Of a stretch of 64,000 bases of DNA, positions 53,962-62,232 are shown piece after piece. Within the stretch, counting starts at the first letter, position 1; each line of letters begins with the position of its first letter. The position numbers were made by a program, and so were the translations under genes. Source of the stretch: an uncultured Bacteroidales bacterium (GTDB lineage: Bacteria > Bacteroidota > Bacteroidia > Bacteroidales > Paludibacteraceae); contig ONND01000005.1 of the NCBI GenBank assembly GCA_900319105.1, positions 1-64,000 of the forward strand, read 5' to 3'. A model generated the notes under the pieces. That model had not been told where the DNA came from. It did no database searches and was given only the letters and a program-made list of their open reading frames with translations.

Positions 53962-54749
53962 CAAAACGACTTTTGATATTCCTATTCGTTATTCTACCCT
54001 TGGGCGCGTTTGCCCAAGGGCAGAATACGGTTATTAATGACTCTGTTGCTCAACCGTCTTCCGGTACAACGCAGCCATCTACGGGGCAAGAGAGTCCACA
54101 AAAAGAGAAAAAGAAAGCCTCCGATGTCTTTACCGGTTTTAGCGGAGGCATGATGATACATGGAGGCTACCTTTTCTCCGATGACCCTCGTAAGGTATTC
54201 AGTAACAGCGGTTTGGGAAATGAGGATTATGTAAAGGGTCTACCGAAACGCGGTTTCTGCTTTGGTATCGGCGGTGCGCTGCGTTTTCACCTGATCAATC
54301 ATATCCATCTGGGTGCAGAAGGCTTTGTAAGCACGATGCCTCTAATGGGAACAGGGTCGAGTGTCCGTATGGGTTGGGGCGGTGCCTGCTGTGACGTGTA
54401 TACTACTTGGGGTAAAGTACGTCCGCTCATCGGCATGACGATTGGCGGCGGATCAACGAGCCGCTTATTCGTACCCGACAAAGCTTCGATTGTCACCACT
54501 TCGGATAGTACGATATACAATGCCTCGTACACCAAAACGCCTTTCTTTCTATTAGATCCGTATATCGGTATTGAGATCGCATTGAAAGCACATACAGCGT
54601 TACTTATTCGCATTGACTACATGCTCCCCTTCGGAAAATCGAGCAGCAAACTGACTGATAACGTCAAGTGGAGCAATCTGTTGTCCCCCACGGGACCACG
54701 CCTTTATATAGGCTTTATGTTTGGCAAATTAACTAAAAACAAAAAATAG
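53958..54749 (+). CDS. Probable outer-membrane beta-barrel protein
   Basis: A 263-residue exported protein (MTKRLLIFLFVILPLGAFAQ signal peptide), with a Ser/Thr/Gln/Lys-rich linker (about 25-55) and then glycine- and aromatic-rich strands (FSGGMMIHGGYLF, FCFGIGGALRFHL, RIDYMLPFG) ending RLYIGFMFG. The pattern suits an 8-stranded barrel. No family named. It is coupled to deoD by a 4-base overlap and lies 4 bases before yidC. Confidence 0.75.
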   Translation: MTKRLLIFLFVILPLGAFAQGQNTVINDSVAQPSSGTTQPSTGQESPQKEKKKASDVFTGFSGGMMIHGGYLFSDDPRKVFSNSGLGNEDYVKGLPKRGFCFGIGGALRFHLINHIHLGAEGFVSTMPLMGTGSSVRMGWGGACCDVYTTWGKVRPLIGMTIGGGSTSRLFVPDKASIVTTSDSTIYNASYTKTPFFLLDPYIGIEIALKAHTALLIRIDYMLPFGKSSSKLTDNVKWSNLLSPTGPRLYIGFMFGKLTKNKK

Positions 54750-54753
54750 ATAA

Positions 54754-56607
54754 ATGGATAAAAACACTTGGATCGGCTTTTTACTTATAGCCGCAATTAT
54801 TGTAGGATTCTCCATGCTCAATCGTCCGTCGAAAGAGCAGTTGGCAGAACGTCAGCGTATTCAGGATTCAATCAGCGTAGCCCGGATGGCAGAAGCAGAG
54901 GCTCAGCGTCTCTCGGATTCGATCAGCGCACAATTAGAAACGACCACACCTCAACAGGAAGAAGAAACAAAACCGGAAGAGCAATGGGTGACTCTTCAAA
55001 ACGAACATGTCCGGCTAACACTATCCACCTATGGTGGTGTTATTCAGCGCGCTGAACTATTAGAATATCATACATCGGGCGATAGCATTAATCCGTTATG
55101 CTTGTTCCGCGCCAACGAGTCGACATTTGGTTTTACCCTCGTGACCATCAACAACCGTATTCTGCAGACTTCCAAACAGATCTTTACTCCTGTTGCATGC
55201 GAGGAGCCGAACAAAGCGATCATGCGTCTGCCTGGCACGAATGAGAATGCCTGGTTGGATTTCGTATATGAGTTGTCGGACAACTACATGGTTCATCTCT
55301 CCCTTGTGCCACATAACATGCAGAGTGAGTTGGCGCAGAATGTCAACTCATTGGAACTCCAATGGTCACAACGTATCCCACAACAAGAACAAGGGCGTAA
55401 GTTCGAAGAGCGTTATGCGCAACTGCAATACATGTTAGTGGGCGGAGAGATGGAAAAACTAAGCGAGAGTAAGGATGACAGTCAGAAAGAGTCCACCCGC
55501 GTCAAATGGATTGGATATAAGGATCAGTTCTTCTCTACCGTTCTCATTGCCGATGATGCGTTCTCTTCATCGCAATTCAGTTCCCACCCGGAAAATAAAT
55601 ACTCAGGTTATATCAAATCGTACACGACGACCACCTCGGTGCCGTTTGACCTGACAGGCAAGACCATCACGGGTATGCGTTTTTACATGGGTCCGAACCA
55701 CTACCACACACTTAAAGCGTACGACAAGGATGCAGATAGAAGCGATCGTCTGTATCTCAATAAGTTAGTGCCGCTGGGTTGGAAGATTGTCAGCTGGATC
55801 AATACGGCTTTAGTGATCCCGATGTTTGATTTGTTTACCAGTTGGGGTCTGCACATAGGCATTGTAATTCTGCTGATGACCCTCGTCATCAAGCTCATCA
55901 TCCTGCCATTCGTGTTCGTGTCCTATAAATCGAGCGCAAAGATGCGCGCGTTGAGACCGCAGTTAGATGCCATCAACGAGAAATATCCGGCAGACAGAAT
56001 GCAGGAACGTCAGGCGGCAACGATGCAGCTCTACCAGCAAGCAGGTGTCAGTCCAATGTCAGGATGTCTGCCGATGTTATTCCAGTTCCCGGTATTGATG
56101 GCTATGTTCTGGTTCCTGCCGACGGCCATTGAGTTACGTGGCAAATCGCTCTGGTGGGCAGAGGATCTCTCTACGTATGATGCCATCTTCCATTGGAATT
56201 TTAATATTCCGCTGTTAGGCGACCACCTGTCGCTCTTCTGTCTTTTGATGACCATTGCCAACTTCGGTTATACCTACGTAACGATGCAGTCTCAGGCAAC
56301 CGATCCGAATATGAAATTCATGAAGTACATGATGTACGCTATGCCGCTCATGTTCCTCTTCATCTTCAACGACTATGCGGCCGGACTATCCTACTACTAC
56401 CTCCTTTCGCTCTTCATCACGATCCTGCAGACGATGATCTTCCGCTGGACGCTGGATGACGAGAAGATGCTCAAGGAGATTGAGGAGAACAAAAAGAAAA
56501 AAGCCGGGAAACCAAAGTCCGGCTTTATGGAGCGTTTAGAAAAAATGCAACGTGAGCAACAACGTTTAGCTCGCGAGCAAGCTAAGGCGGCTAGCAAGCG
56601 TCGATAA
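54754..56607 (+). CDS. yidC: Membrane protein insertase YidC
   Basis: A 617-residue inner-membrane insertase: N-terminal TM (WIGFLLIAAIIVGFSML), a large periplasmic domain (about 70-350), then five membrane segments of the YidC/Oxa1 core (LHIGIVILLMTLVIKLIILP, SPMSGCLPMLFQFPVLMAMF) and a Lys-rich tail that binds ribosomes. Length and layout match Bacteroidota YidC. The 3' end overlaps the convergent 56566 gene by 42 bases. Confidence 0.96.
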   Translation: MDKNTWIGFLLIAAIIVGFSMLNRPSKEQLAERQRIQDSISVARMAEAEAQRLSDSISAQLETTTPQQEEETKPEEQWVTLQNEHVRLTLSTYGGVIQRAELLEYHTSGDSINPLCLFRANESTFGFTLVTINNRILQTSKQIFTPVACEEPNKAIMRLPGTNENAWLDFVYELSDNYMVHLSLVPHNMQSELAQNVNSLELQWSQRIPQQEQGRKFEERYAQLQYMLVGGEMEKLSESKDDSQKESTRVKWIGYKDQFFSTVLIADDAFSSSQFSSHPENKYSGYIKSYTTTTSVPFDLTGKTITGMRFYMGPNHYHTLKAYDKDADRSDRLYLNKLVPLGWKIVSWINTALVIPMFDLFTSWGLHIGIVILLMTLVIKLIILPFVFVSYKSSAKMRALRPQLDAINEKYPADRMQERQAATMQLYQQAGVSPMSGCLPMLFQFPVLMAMFWFLPTAIELRGKSLWWAEDLSTYDAIFHWNFNIPLLGDHLSLFCLLMTIANFGYTYVTMQSQATDPNMKFMKYMMYAMPLMFLFIFNDYAAGLSYYYLLSLFITILQTMIFRWTLDDEKMLKEIEENKKKKAGKPKSGFMERLEKMQREQQRLAREQAKAASKRR

Positions 56608-57063
56608 CTCTCTGTTGACAAGCGCCTTGCCCGTCTCAGAGAGCGTCACTCCGTCCTGTTCGAGTAGTTGCTCGTAATGAGCACACTCGAGCATCGGGCT
56701 GGTGATATCAACAATATGAATACATTGCACAGCGGCCAAACGGAATAACGATAAGTTATACAACGCGTGTATATTACGCAAACGTTCTGTATTGCCGCCG
56801 AGCCAATAAAGCAGATTCTTGCGCTCTTGGATGGTCATACCACGGGTGATGTAAGCGAAATAACGGTTCTCATCCATGATAGGAAGACTAACCAAAACAG
56901 GCTCCAATCCCTGTGCGCGTACTTGCGCAATCTTATTTGTATAGAGTGCTTTATAGGCGACTAAGTCAAGTTTTGGCTCATGGTGACCACTCGGATTTGC
57001 TGCAATAGCTTTCCAGTTAAATTGTAACCCGCTCTCGGGTTGAATAACAAAAGTCTTGTCCAT
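56566..57063 (-). CDS. Short SGNH/GDSL-hydrolase-like protein, catalytic His missing
   Basis: A 165-residue protein resembling the C-terminal two-thirds of a family of SGNH hydrolases: PVLVSLPIMDENRYFAYITR, then LLYWLGG, LYNLSLFRLAAV and LLEQDGVTLSETGKALV. In active relatives the last segment has a D-G-x-H-type catalytic pair; here Thr stands where His is expected, and the N-terminal nucleophile Ser block is absent. It is probably a truncated or repurposed derivative, yet it has a strong promoter, so it is likely expressed. It is convergent with and overlapping yidC. Confidence 0.65.
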   Translation of the reverse strand: MDKTFVIQPESGLQFNWKAIAANPSGHHEPKLDLVAYKALYTNKIAQVRAQGLEPVLVSLPIMDENRYFAYITRGMTIQERKNLLYWLGGNTERLRNIHALYNLSLFRLAAVQCIHIVDITSPMLECAHYEQLLEQDGVTLSETGKALVNRELSTLASRLSLLAS

Positions 57064-57090
57064 AACTATGAGTTTTTTTTAAAATCGATG

Positions 57091-57122
57091 CAAAATTACT
57101 GCTTTTTGAGCGAGCGTGCAAC
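57091..57122 (-). promoter_or_regulatory. Promoter of the SGNH-like gene
   Basis: On the minus strand GTTG (57122-57119), 20 bases, TAATTTTG (57098-57091), within AAAAAGCAGTAATTTTGCA. It is 28 bases upstream of the ATG at 57063. Confidence 0.75.
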
Positions 57123-57132
57123 AAATTGTGAT

Positions 57133-57220
57133 TAGTGACGAAAAAATGTGATGAAAACTATAGTTTTGGTGACTAAAACAGAAATATAGTGACGAAAAAA
57201 TGTAATTTCTATTTTCGTCA
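57133..57220 (+). promoter_or_regulatory. Direct and inverted repeats upstream of the LytTR gene
   Basis: A 17-base sequence, TAGTGACGAAAAAATGT, occurs at 57133-57149 and 57187-57203, 54 bp apart. Its core also occurs inverted (TTTCGTCA, 57213-57220). LytTR proteins usually bind paired direct repeats, so these may be autoregulatory sites. Confidence 0.5.
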
Positions 57221-57242
57221 CACTAAAAAATGAGACTAAATT

Positions 57243-58037
57243 ATGCATAAAATTCCTTCATCTCTGCTATCGGTAACGACCATGCTGATCCATATATTGG
57301 CCATTCCGGTATTCTTTCTGGGCTTTATACTCATCTATGAGAGCCGATGGATGTTTGAGTTTTTGGAGACCGCATCAAAGACCATAACGTTCAATACTCT
57401 GATGCTAACAAGTATCCTCATCGGCATCATGCTCATATCCAGATTATCCATGAATGCGATTGGCAAACAATTCCGCCTGAGTTGGTGGCAATACACGATC
57501 TGGTGCTTTGGAGAACTATTTGTATGGGCCTGCTTCGCTGCTCTATACATGGCGCTGATCTATGGTCACTTCGGCTATTTCCCTGCGTTAGCGAAATGTT
57601 TGCAGTTGGTATTTGCTATTCTCAGTTATCCCTATATCATCTTTGCCTTGCTCTTTGCCTACGTCCGTCCGGATGAAGAGGAAGTGGCGGAAGAAGACCT
57701 TGTTCGTTTTATGGACAGCACGGGGCGTCTCAAGCTCGTCATTGCGCACGACGTGATTTTATTTATCGAGGCGCAGGAGAACTACGTCACAATCCATTAT
57801 TTAGAAGGGAGCAAACTCAAGGAATACTCACTTCGCCAATCTATGCGGGGCATTGAAGAACTGATGGATAAACATGGTATTATCCGCTGCCAGCGTTCGT
57901 ACTTTGTCAATCCGCGCCATGTGACCGTATTGCGCAGAGACAAAGAAGGATTCATTCAGGCTGAACTAGACGTAGCTAATAGCCAACAAGTGCCTGTTTC
58001 GCCTAAATACTACGAGCAATTGAGCAAAATGTTGTAG
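57243..58037 (+). CDS. Membrane-bound LytTR transcription regulator
   Basis: A 264-residue protein with about four N-terminal membrane segments (about 15-145) and a C-terminal LytTR DNA-binding domain (about 160-264; VILFIEAQENYVTIHYLEG, RCQRSYFVNPRHV, VPVSPKYYEQL). No receiver domain is present, so the membrane part probably senses the signal or binds a partner. Direct repeats just upstream may be its binding sites. It is convergent with rlmN. Confidence 0.88.
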   Translation: MHKIPSSLLSVTTMLIHILAIPVFFLGFILIYESRWMFEFLETASKTITFNTLMLTSILIGIMLISRLSMNAIGKQFRLSWWQYTIWCFGELFVWACFAALYMALIYGHFGYFPALAKCLQLVFAILSYPYIIFALLFAYVRPDEEEVAEEDLVRFMDSTGRLKLVIAHDVILFIEAQENYVTIHYLEGSKLKEYSLRQSMRGIEELMDKHGIIRCQRSYFVNPRHVTVLRRDKEGFIQAELDVANSQQVPVSPKYYEQLSKML

Positions 58038-58051
58038 CATTTTGCCTAAAA

Positions 58052-58099
58052 CTGTTAAAACGTTAAACTATTAAAACGTTAAGTTGTTAAGCTGTTAAC
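58052..58099. repeat. Short AAAACGTTAA/GTTAA-type array at the rlmN 3' end
   Basis: Irregular 7- to 9-base units (CTGTTAAAA, CGTTAAA, CTATTAAAA, CGTTAAG, TTGTTAAG, CTGTTAA). It includes the last codons (NSLTT) and stop of rlmN on the minus strand. Confidence 0.8.
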
Positions 58100-59158
58100 C
58101 AGCATACCGCAAGCAGCGAGAATATCTTCGCCTCGAGATTTACGAATGGTGGTGGTCAGCCCGTTATCGGAAAGATAATCTCTAAACCACTCCATTTGTT
58201 TTTCATTGGAGCCCGGGAAATGGCGTTCGTCCGTTTGGGTTTTGGCTACCTGCTCCACTCCTTCATGGAAACGAATCAGATTGACACGGCAATTCAGACC
58301 TCGCAAGAGACGAAGCAATTCCTTAGCATGGCGTGGAGAATCATTCTTTCCCGCCCAGCATATATACTCAAAACTGACACGGCGTTGATGTGACCAGTCG
58401 TACTGCTTGAGAAGGGCAATCACATCGGCGAGGGGCATCATTCTCTCTGCAGGCATGATCTGCGCACGCTCAATAGGAAATGGGTTATGAAGTGAAACCG
58501 CCAGATGACATTCACTCTCATCCAGAAAACGCTTCATTGCCGGCACGCCGACCGTCGAAACAGTGATGCGTTTGGGTGACCAAGCACAGCCATAAGGCGC
58601 CGTCATGATCTCCAGAGAGCGAAGCACATTCTCTATATTATCCATCGGTTCACCCTCTCCCATATACACTATATTAGTAATCGGTTGGCGCCCATCGGCA
58701 ACAGCTAACGCATCTATTTCAAATATCTGGTTAAGAATCTCTGCCGCCGACAAGTGACCATGAAAACCAAGCGTGCCAGTCATGCAGAACTTACAACCCA
58801 TCTTACAGCCAGCCTGGGTAGAGACGCAAAGCGTTGCCCGCTCATCCTCCGGAATATAAACCGACTCGATGAATTGGCTATTAGCTATTGGCTCTTGGCT
58901 ATTGGCTTTTATTTCAAATAGATACTTGCGTGTTCCATCAATGCTGACGGCCTCGCGAACAGGCGTATGACGGCCGATAGCATAACTTGCCTTGAGTGCT
59001 TCCCGCCCTTTGAGAGAGATATTAGTCATCTCGTCAAAGGAAAGCACCCGCCGAACATACAGCCATTCGGCGAGTTGTTTTCCTGCGAACTTAGGTAGTC
59101 CGACACTGAGGGCGACAGACTGCAGTTCCTCTATTGTTTTACCTAAAAGCGTTTCCAC
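58079..59158 (-). CDS. rlmN: 23S rRNA (adenine2503-C2)-methyltransferase RlmN
   Basis: A 359-residue radical-SAM enzyme methylating A2503 of 23S rRNA and A37 of some tRNAs. The Cx3Cx2C iron-sulphur motif is Cys118, Cys122, Cys125 (GCKMGCKFC); NIVYMGEGEPMDN and the C-terminal CGML with the second catalytic Cys are present. Residues about 84-97 (KANSQEPIANSQF) are encoded by a 7-bp array (58874-58908) before the radical-SAM core. The C-terminus lies in another array. It is followed by its convergent neighbour, the LytTR gene. Confidence 0.96.
   Translation of the reverse strand: METLLGKTIEELQSVALSVGLPKFAGKQLAEWLYVRRVLSFDEMTNISLKGREALKASYAIGRHTPVREAVSIDGTRKYLFEIKANSQEPIANSQFIESVYIPEDERATLCVSTQAGCKMGCKFCMTGTLGFHGHLSAAEILNQIFEIDALAVADGRQPITNIVYMGEGEPMDNIENVLRSLEIMTAPYGCAWSPKRITVSTVGVPAMKRFLDESECHLAVSLHNPFPIERAQIMPAERMMPLADVIALLKQYDWSHQRRVSFEYICWAGKNDSPRHAKELLRLLRGLNCRVNLIRFHEGVEQVAKTQTDERHFPGSNEKQMEWFRDYLSDNGLTTTIRKSRGEDILAACGMLVNSLTT
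58874..58908. repeat. 7-bp tandem array inside rlmN
   Basis: Five units: TTGGCTA, TTAGCTA, TTGGCTC, TTGGCTA, TTGGCTT. Same unit family as the spacer array before zapA (43662-43689). Confidence 0.9.
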
Positions 59159-59176
59159 AAATTACGAATTTAAAAA

Positions 59177-60184
59177 TTAAGATTTCAGCATCGTTACATC
59201 CACATGCGGATAAGCGAAGGTGAATCCTTGCGGCGGCAGTTCGGTATAGAAACGCTCCTGCAAGGCAAAGAAAACATCCCAATAGTCGCCGCCTCGTACC
59301 CATGCACGCACGACGAAAGTGATATCGTTCTCATTAAGACTCTTGAGCGCTACAAATGGGGCAGGAATGGTCTCCATGCGATAGTTGACAGTCGAGAGTT
59401 GGAAAGCGGATATATTGAGTTCTTTATATAGTTTCTTCATGTCTGTATTGCTCTGCAGGACACGAGGTTCGGAGTTGACAATTGCGAGAATAGCCTCCTT
59501 GCATTTTGCTGCATCCACGCCGTAGGAAACACTGACTGACCATTCCACTCGACGTAATGGACGACCGTTAAAATTATTGATTACGCCGTTGGAGAGTGCG
59601 CCATTAGGGAGGATCACCACGCGATTGTCGAGCGTTAGAATCTTAGTAGCCGTGATATTCACCTCTATCACCTTGCCCGAAGTACCTTGAGCCTCAATGA
59701 AATCACCGGCCTTGAACGGTTTGAACGCCAGGAGCATAATACCTCCCGCGAAGTTCTGGACGGTCCCCGAGAGCGCCATACCTATCGCCATACCTCCGGC
59801 AGCTAAAAGTGCCGCCAGCGAAGTAGTGTTCACCCCTAACGTACTAACGGTAATAATGACCAAAAGGACGGTCATTGAAATAGTTACAAACGAGGAGACG
59901 AACGAGGCTATCGTGGGTTCCGTCTTACGGCGGGCAAACACTTTGTTAAGGATATTTTTCATCCATCGAATGAGCAAAAGACCGATGACAAAGAGCAAGA
60001 GCGCTACTAAAACCTTAACGCCAAATTGAAGAGCCGCCTCGCCTACTTCCAGCCAGAAAGTATGCGGGTCATTCTTCGCAGTCTCAATCATCATACGTGC
60101 TCCCGCACGGATTGAATCGCGTTTAGCTTCTATCTGCTCCGGAGTCAAAGTAGCTTGAAGGAGAATCAATAACAAGGGATTCAT
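59177..60184 (-). CDS. mscS: Small-conductance mechanosensitive channel, MscS family
   Basis: A 335-residue protein with three to four TM segments and the MscS pore helix (LAALLAAGGMAIGMALSGTV, NFAGGIMLL), then the beta domain (PFKAGDFIEAQGTSGKVIEV, VVILPNGALSNGVINNF). It opens under membrane tension to release solutes. About 60 N-terminal residues precede the channel core. It lies 2 bases after the DUF4293 gene. Confidence 0.93.
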   Translation of the reverse strand: MNPLLLILLQATLTPEQIEAKRDSIRAGARMMIETAKNDPHTFWLEVGEAALQFGVKVLVALLLFVIGLLLIRWMKNILNKVFARRKTEPTIASFVSSFVTISMTVLLVIITVSTLGVNTTSLAALLAAGGMAIGMALSGTVQNFAGGIMLLAFKPFKAGDFIEAQGTSGKVIEVNITATKILTLDNRVVILPNGALSNGVINNFNGRPLRRVEWSVSVSYGVDAAKCKEAILAIVNSEPRVLQSNTDMKKLYKELNISAFQLSTVNYRMETIPAPFVALKSLNENDITFVVRAWVRGGDYWDVFFALQERFYTELPPQGFTFAYPHVDVTMLKS

Positions 60185-60186
60185 AC

Positions 60187-60672
60187 TTACCGAATTCTAT
60201 CAGCGGCACGCACCAAAGCCTCATCCTTGAGGATCCGACGCGTAGCCATCAGGGTTAATACCATACAAATCAACGGGATCGCCGCCCAAAAATCAGGAGA
60301 CCATTGTACGTTCTCCACGGTCATCTTCATCAGCCATACATAGATAGCCATCACGCCGTAATATCCAAGACATAGCATAACCTGGAAGATATTCAGTCTT
60401 GCCTGCAGGATGCGTTTTTTGTAGAGGAAGATATCAATGAGCGCCAATACGGGAATGAGTACCGTAGTAAGGGTTAGTCCCCAGACACCTTGTAGCACGA
60501 TGGGAGGTAATTCCGTCTCCGTCACTTCGGTCAGCCCGGTAGCACCTAACTCCCAGATACGCAATGTTTCCGCATCTTCGGCAGAAACAAAAATGATTGC
60601 AGGCAGCCAGATGAGTGCGATACCCAGTGCTGCAACTGCCAATAAATAAAGGGTTTGAATTCGTTGTATCAT
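60187..60672 (-). CDS. DUF4293 membrane protein
   Basis: A 161-residue protein with four hydrophobic segments, starting MIQRIQTLYLLAVAALG, the DUF4293 hallmark. The family is confined to Bacteroidota and has no known role. It is adjacent to mscS on the same strand. Confidence 0.87.
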   Translation of the reverse strand: MIQRIQTLYLLAVAALGIALIWLPAIIFVSAEDAETLRIWELGATGLTEVTETELPPIVLQGVWGLTLTTVLIPVLALIDIFLYKKRILQARLNIFQVMLCLGYYGVMAIYVWLMKMTVENVQWSPDFWAAIPLICMVLTLMATRRILKDEALVRAADRIR

Positions 60673-60712
60673 AATGTCATTTTCTATTTGATCATTTACT
60701 CTTTACAAGTCA

Positions 60713-61225
60713 TTATTTCATGGCCTCCTCGAGGCTGGCACACTTATCGCCGTGGGCATTAACCCACCCTATTTGGCGTGCAGGGTTCCCTACCATGAGA
60801 GCGTACGGCGGTACATCTTTGGTCACTACCGAGCCGGCGCCTATCAAGCAGTACTCTCCAAGCGTGTGTCCACAAACGATGGTCGCATTCGCACCTACCG
60901 AAGCACCGCGTTTAAGGATTGTGTCGCGATACTCATCTTTGCGACTCACCGCTGCGCGGGGATTAATCACATTGGTAAACACCATCGACGGACCGAGGAA
61001 CACGTCATCCTCGCAACGAACACCAGTATAAACCGAGACGTTATTCTGGATTTTACAGTTCCTTCCCAACACCACATTCGGCGAGATAACCACATTCTGG
61101 CCAATATTGCAGTCCTCACCGATGATGCAGTTACTCATGATATGACTGAAATGCCAGATCTTGGTGCCTTTGCCGATTTGGCAACCTTCATCGACGTACG
61201 ATGATTCATGTACAAAATAATCCAT
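60713..61225 (-). CDS. Hexapeptide-repeat acyltransferase (WbpD-like)
   Basis: A 170-residue left-handed beta-helix transferase with hexapeptide repeats ([47 protein letters not shown]). [19 protein letters not shown] and the catalytic-type His near the N-terminus resemble UDP-2-acetamido-3-amino-glucuronate N-acetyltransferases used for O-antigen sugars. The other genes of that pathway are not in the window, so substrate is uncertain. It lies 1 base after the DUF4249 gene. Confidence 0.87.
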   Translation of the reverse strand: MDYFVHESSYVDEGCQIGKGTKIWHFSHIMSNCIIGEDCNIGQNVVISPNVVLGRNCKIQNNVSVYTGVRCEDDVFLGPSMVFTNVINPRAAVSRKDEYRDTILKRGASVGANATIVCGHTLGEYCLIGAGSVVTKDVPPYALMVGNPARQIGWVNAHGDKCASLEEAMK

Positions 61226-61226
61226 T

Positions 61227-62231
61227 TTATTCCTTATCTTTAATCACAATTTTCGTATGGGTCAGGCTGGCAAGAATACCATAGCCGTTCTTTACATTAT
61301 TATATACGAGCAGCGGCTCTTCCAGGGACATGCCGGAAGCATAATTGAACGAAGTCCGCTGGCTAATATATTCCTCCATGGAGCTGCGAAACAGGGTATA
61401 AGTTTCACTATGCACCTCATAATCTACCACGATCGAATCAATCACCCATGTGAAGATTGCATCTTTCGTTTTGTGTTTGCTACGGACTCCTGTGCAGAGT
61501 GTAAACTGCGTTTTCCTACCAGCAGGATAGCCTGTTTGTAAATAGAGGTAGCCCTCCTCCGTCGAGTAATGAGCGCCATAGTATGTGTTATATCGGTTCT
61601 CCGGGAGCGCAAAAATTTCATCCTTGGAGTAGATGCCTTTGCTGCGCAATTTAGTTACTACGGTATCTATGATGGAGGTCTGACTCTCCTTATCCCAATG
61701 CGGCCCAATGTAGGTTTGTGTGATATGCACAGTACTGAGAATTCCCACGAGGATGTCCGGATACGGATAGTCGGGCAGAGCAACCGAAAGACGGTATTCC
61801 ATCCTACCATCTATGTCTGTATCTTTTACTATCGTCTCTATCTTCGGTTCAAAACGCGGTAAGATGAACTCTTCTGCGACTGCCGTCGGATAGTTGGGAT
61901 GGGAAACTGCGATGCGGAGCGTGTCACCCGCAGGCAGGGGATTTGACAGTTTGAGGTGATGTATGAAACCTGCAACGGAATCCGAGATGATGCGGCATAC
62001 ACCAGACGAGACGCTGAGGTCAATTGAGAGGTCCTTGAGTTCTTCCGGCGAGGTCTTCGAGCCATCCACGATAAAATGCGAACGGTTAATATAGCATACC
62101 AACGTATCGCTACCCGCTAAAGGAAGCGCCTCAAGCACGAGCCCCGGGTTCGTCTCCTTACCCGAATAATGGATCTCGCTTTCGCAGGCTACGAGGAGCG
62201 GTATCAGCAATATATATATCCAGCGCTTCAT
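61227..62231 (-). CDS. DUF4249 lipoprotein
   Basis: A 334-residue lipoprotein ([12 protein letters not shown], Cys16) with the DUF4249 layout, including [15 protein letters not shown] and [10 protein letters not shown]. In Bacteroidota DUF4249 proteins are usually encoded next to a TonB-dependent receptor and are thought to sit on the cell surface as partner subunits. Here it lies 1 base after such a receptor gene. Ligand unknown. Confidence 0.87.
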   Translation of the reverse strand: MKRWIYILLIPLLVACESEIHYSGKETNPGLVLEALPLAGSDTLVCYINRSHFIVDGSKTSPEELKDLSIDLSVSSGVCRIISDSVAGFIHHLKLSNPLPAGDTLRIAVSHPNYPTAVAEEFILPRFEPKIETIVKDTDIDGRMEYRLSVALPDYPYPDILVGILSTVHITQTYIGPHWDKESQTSIIDTVVTKLRSKGIYSKDEIFALPENRYNTYYGAHYSTEEGYLYLQTGYPAGRKTQFTLCTGVRSKHKTKDAIFTWVIDSIVVDYEVHSETYTLFRSSMEEYISQRTSFNYASGMSLEEPLLVYNNVKNGYGILASLTHTKIVIKDKE

Positions 62232-62232
62232 C

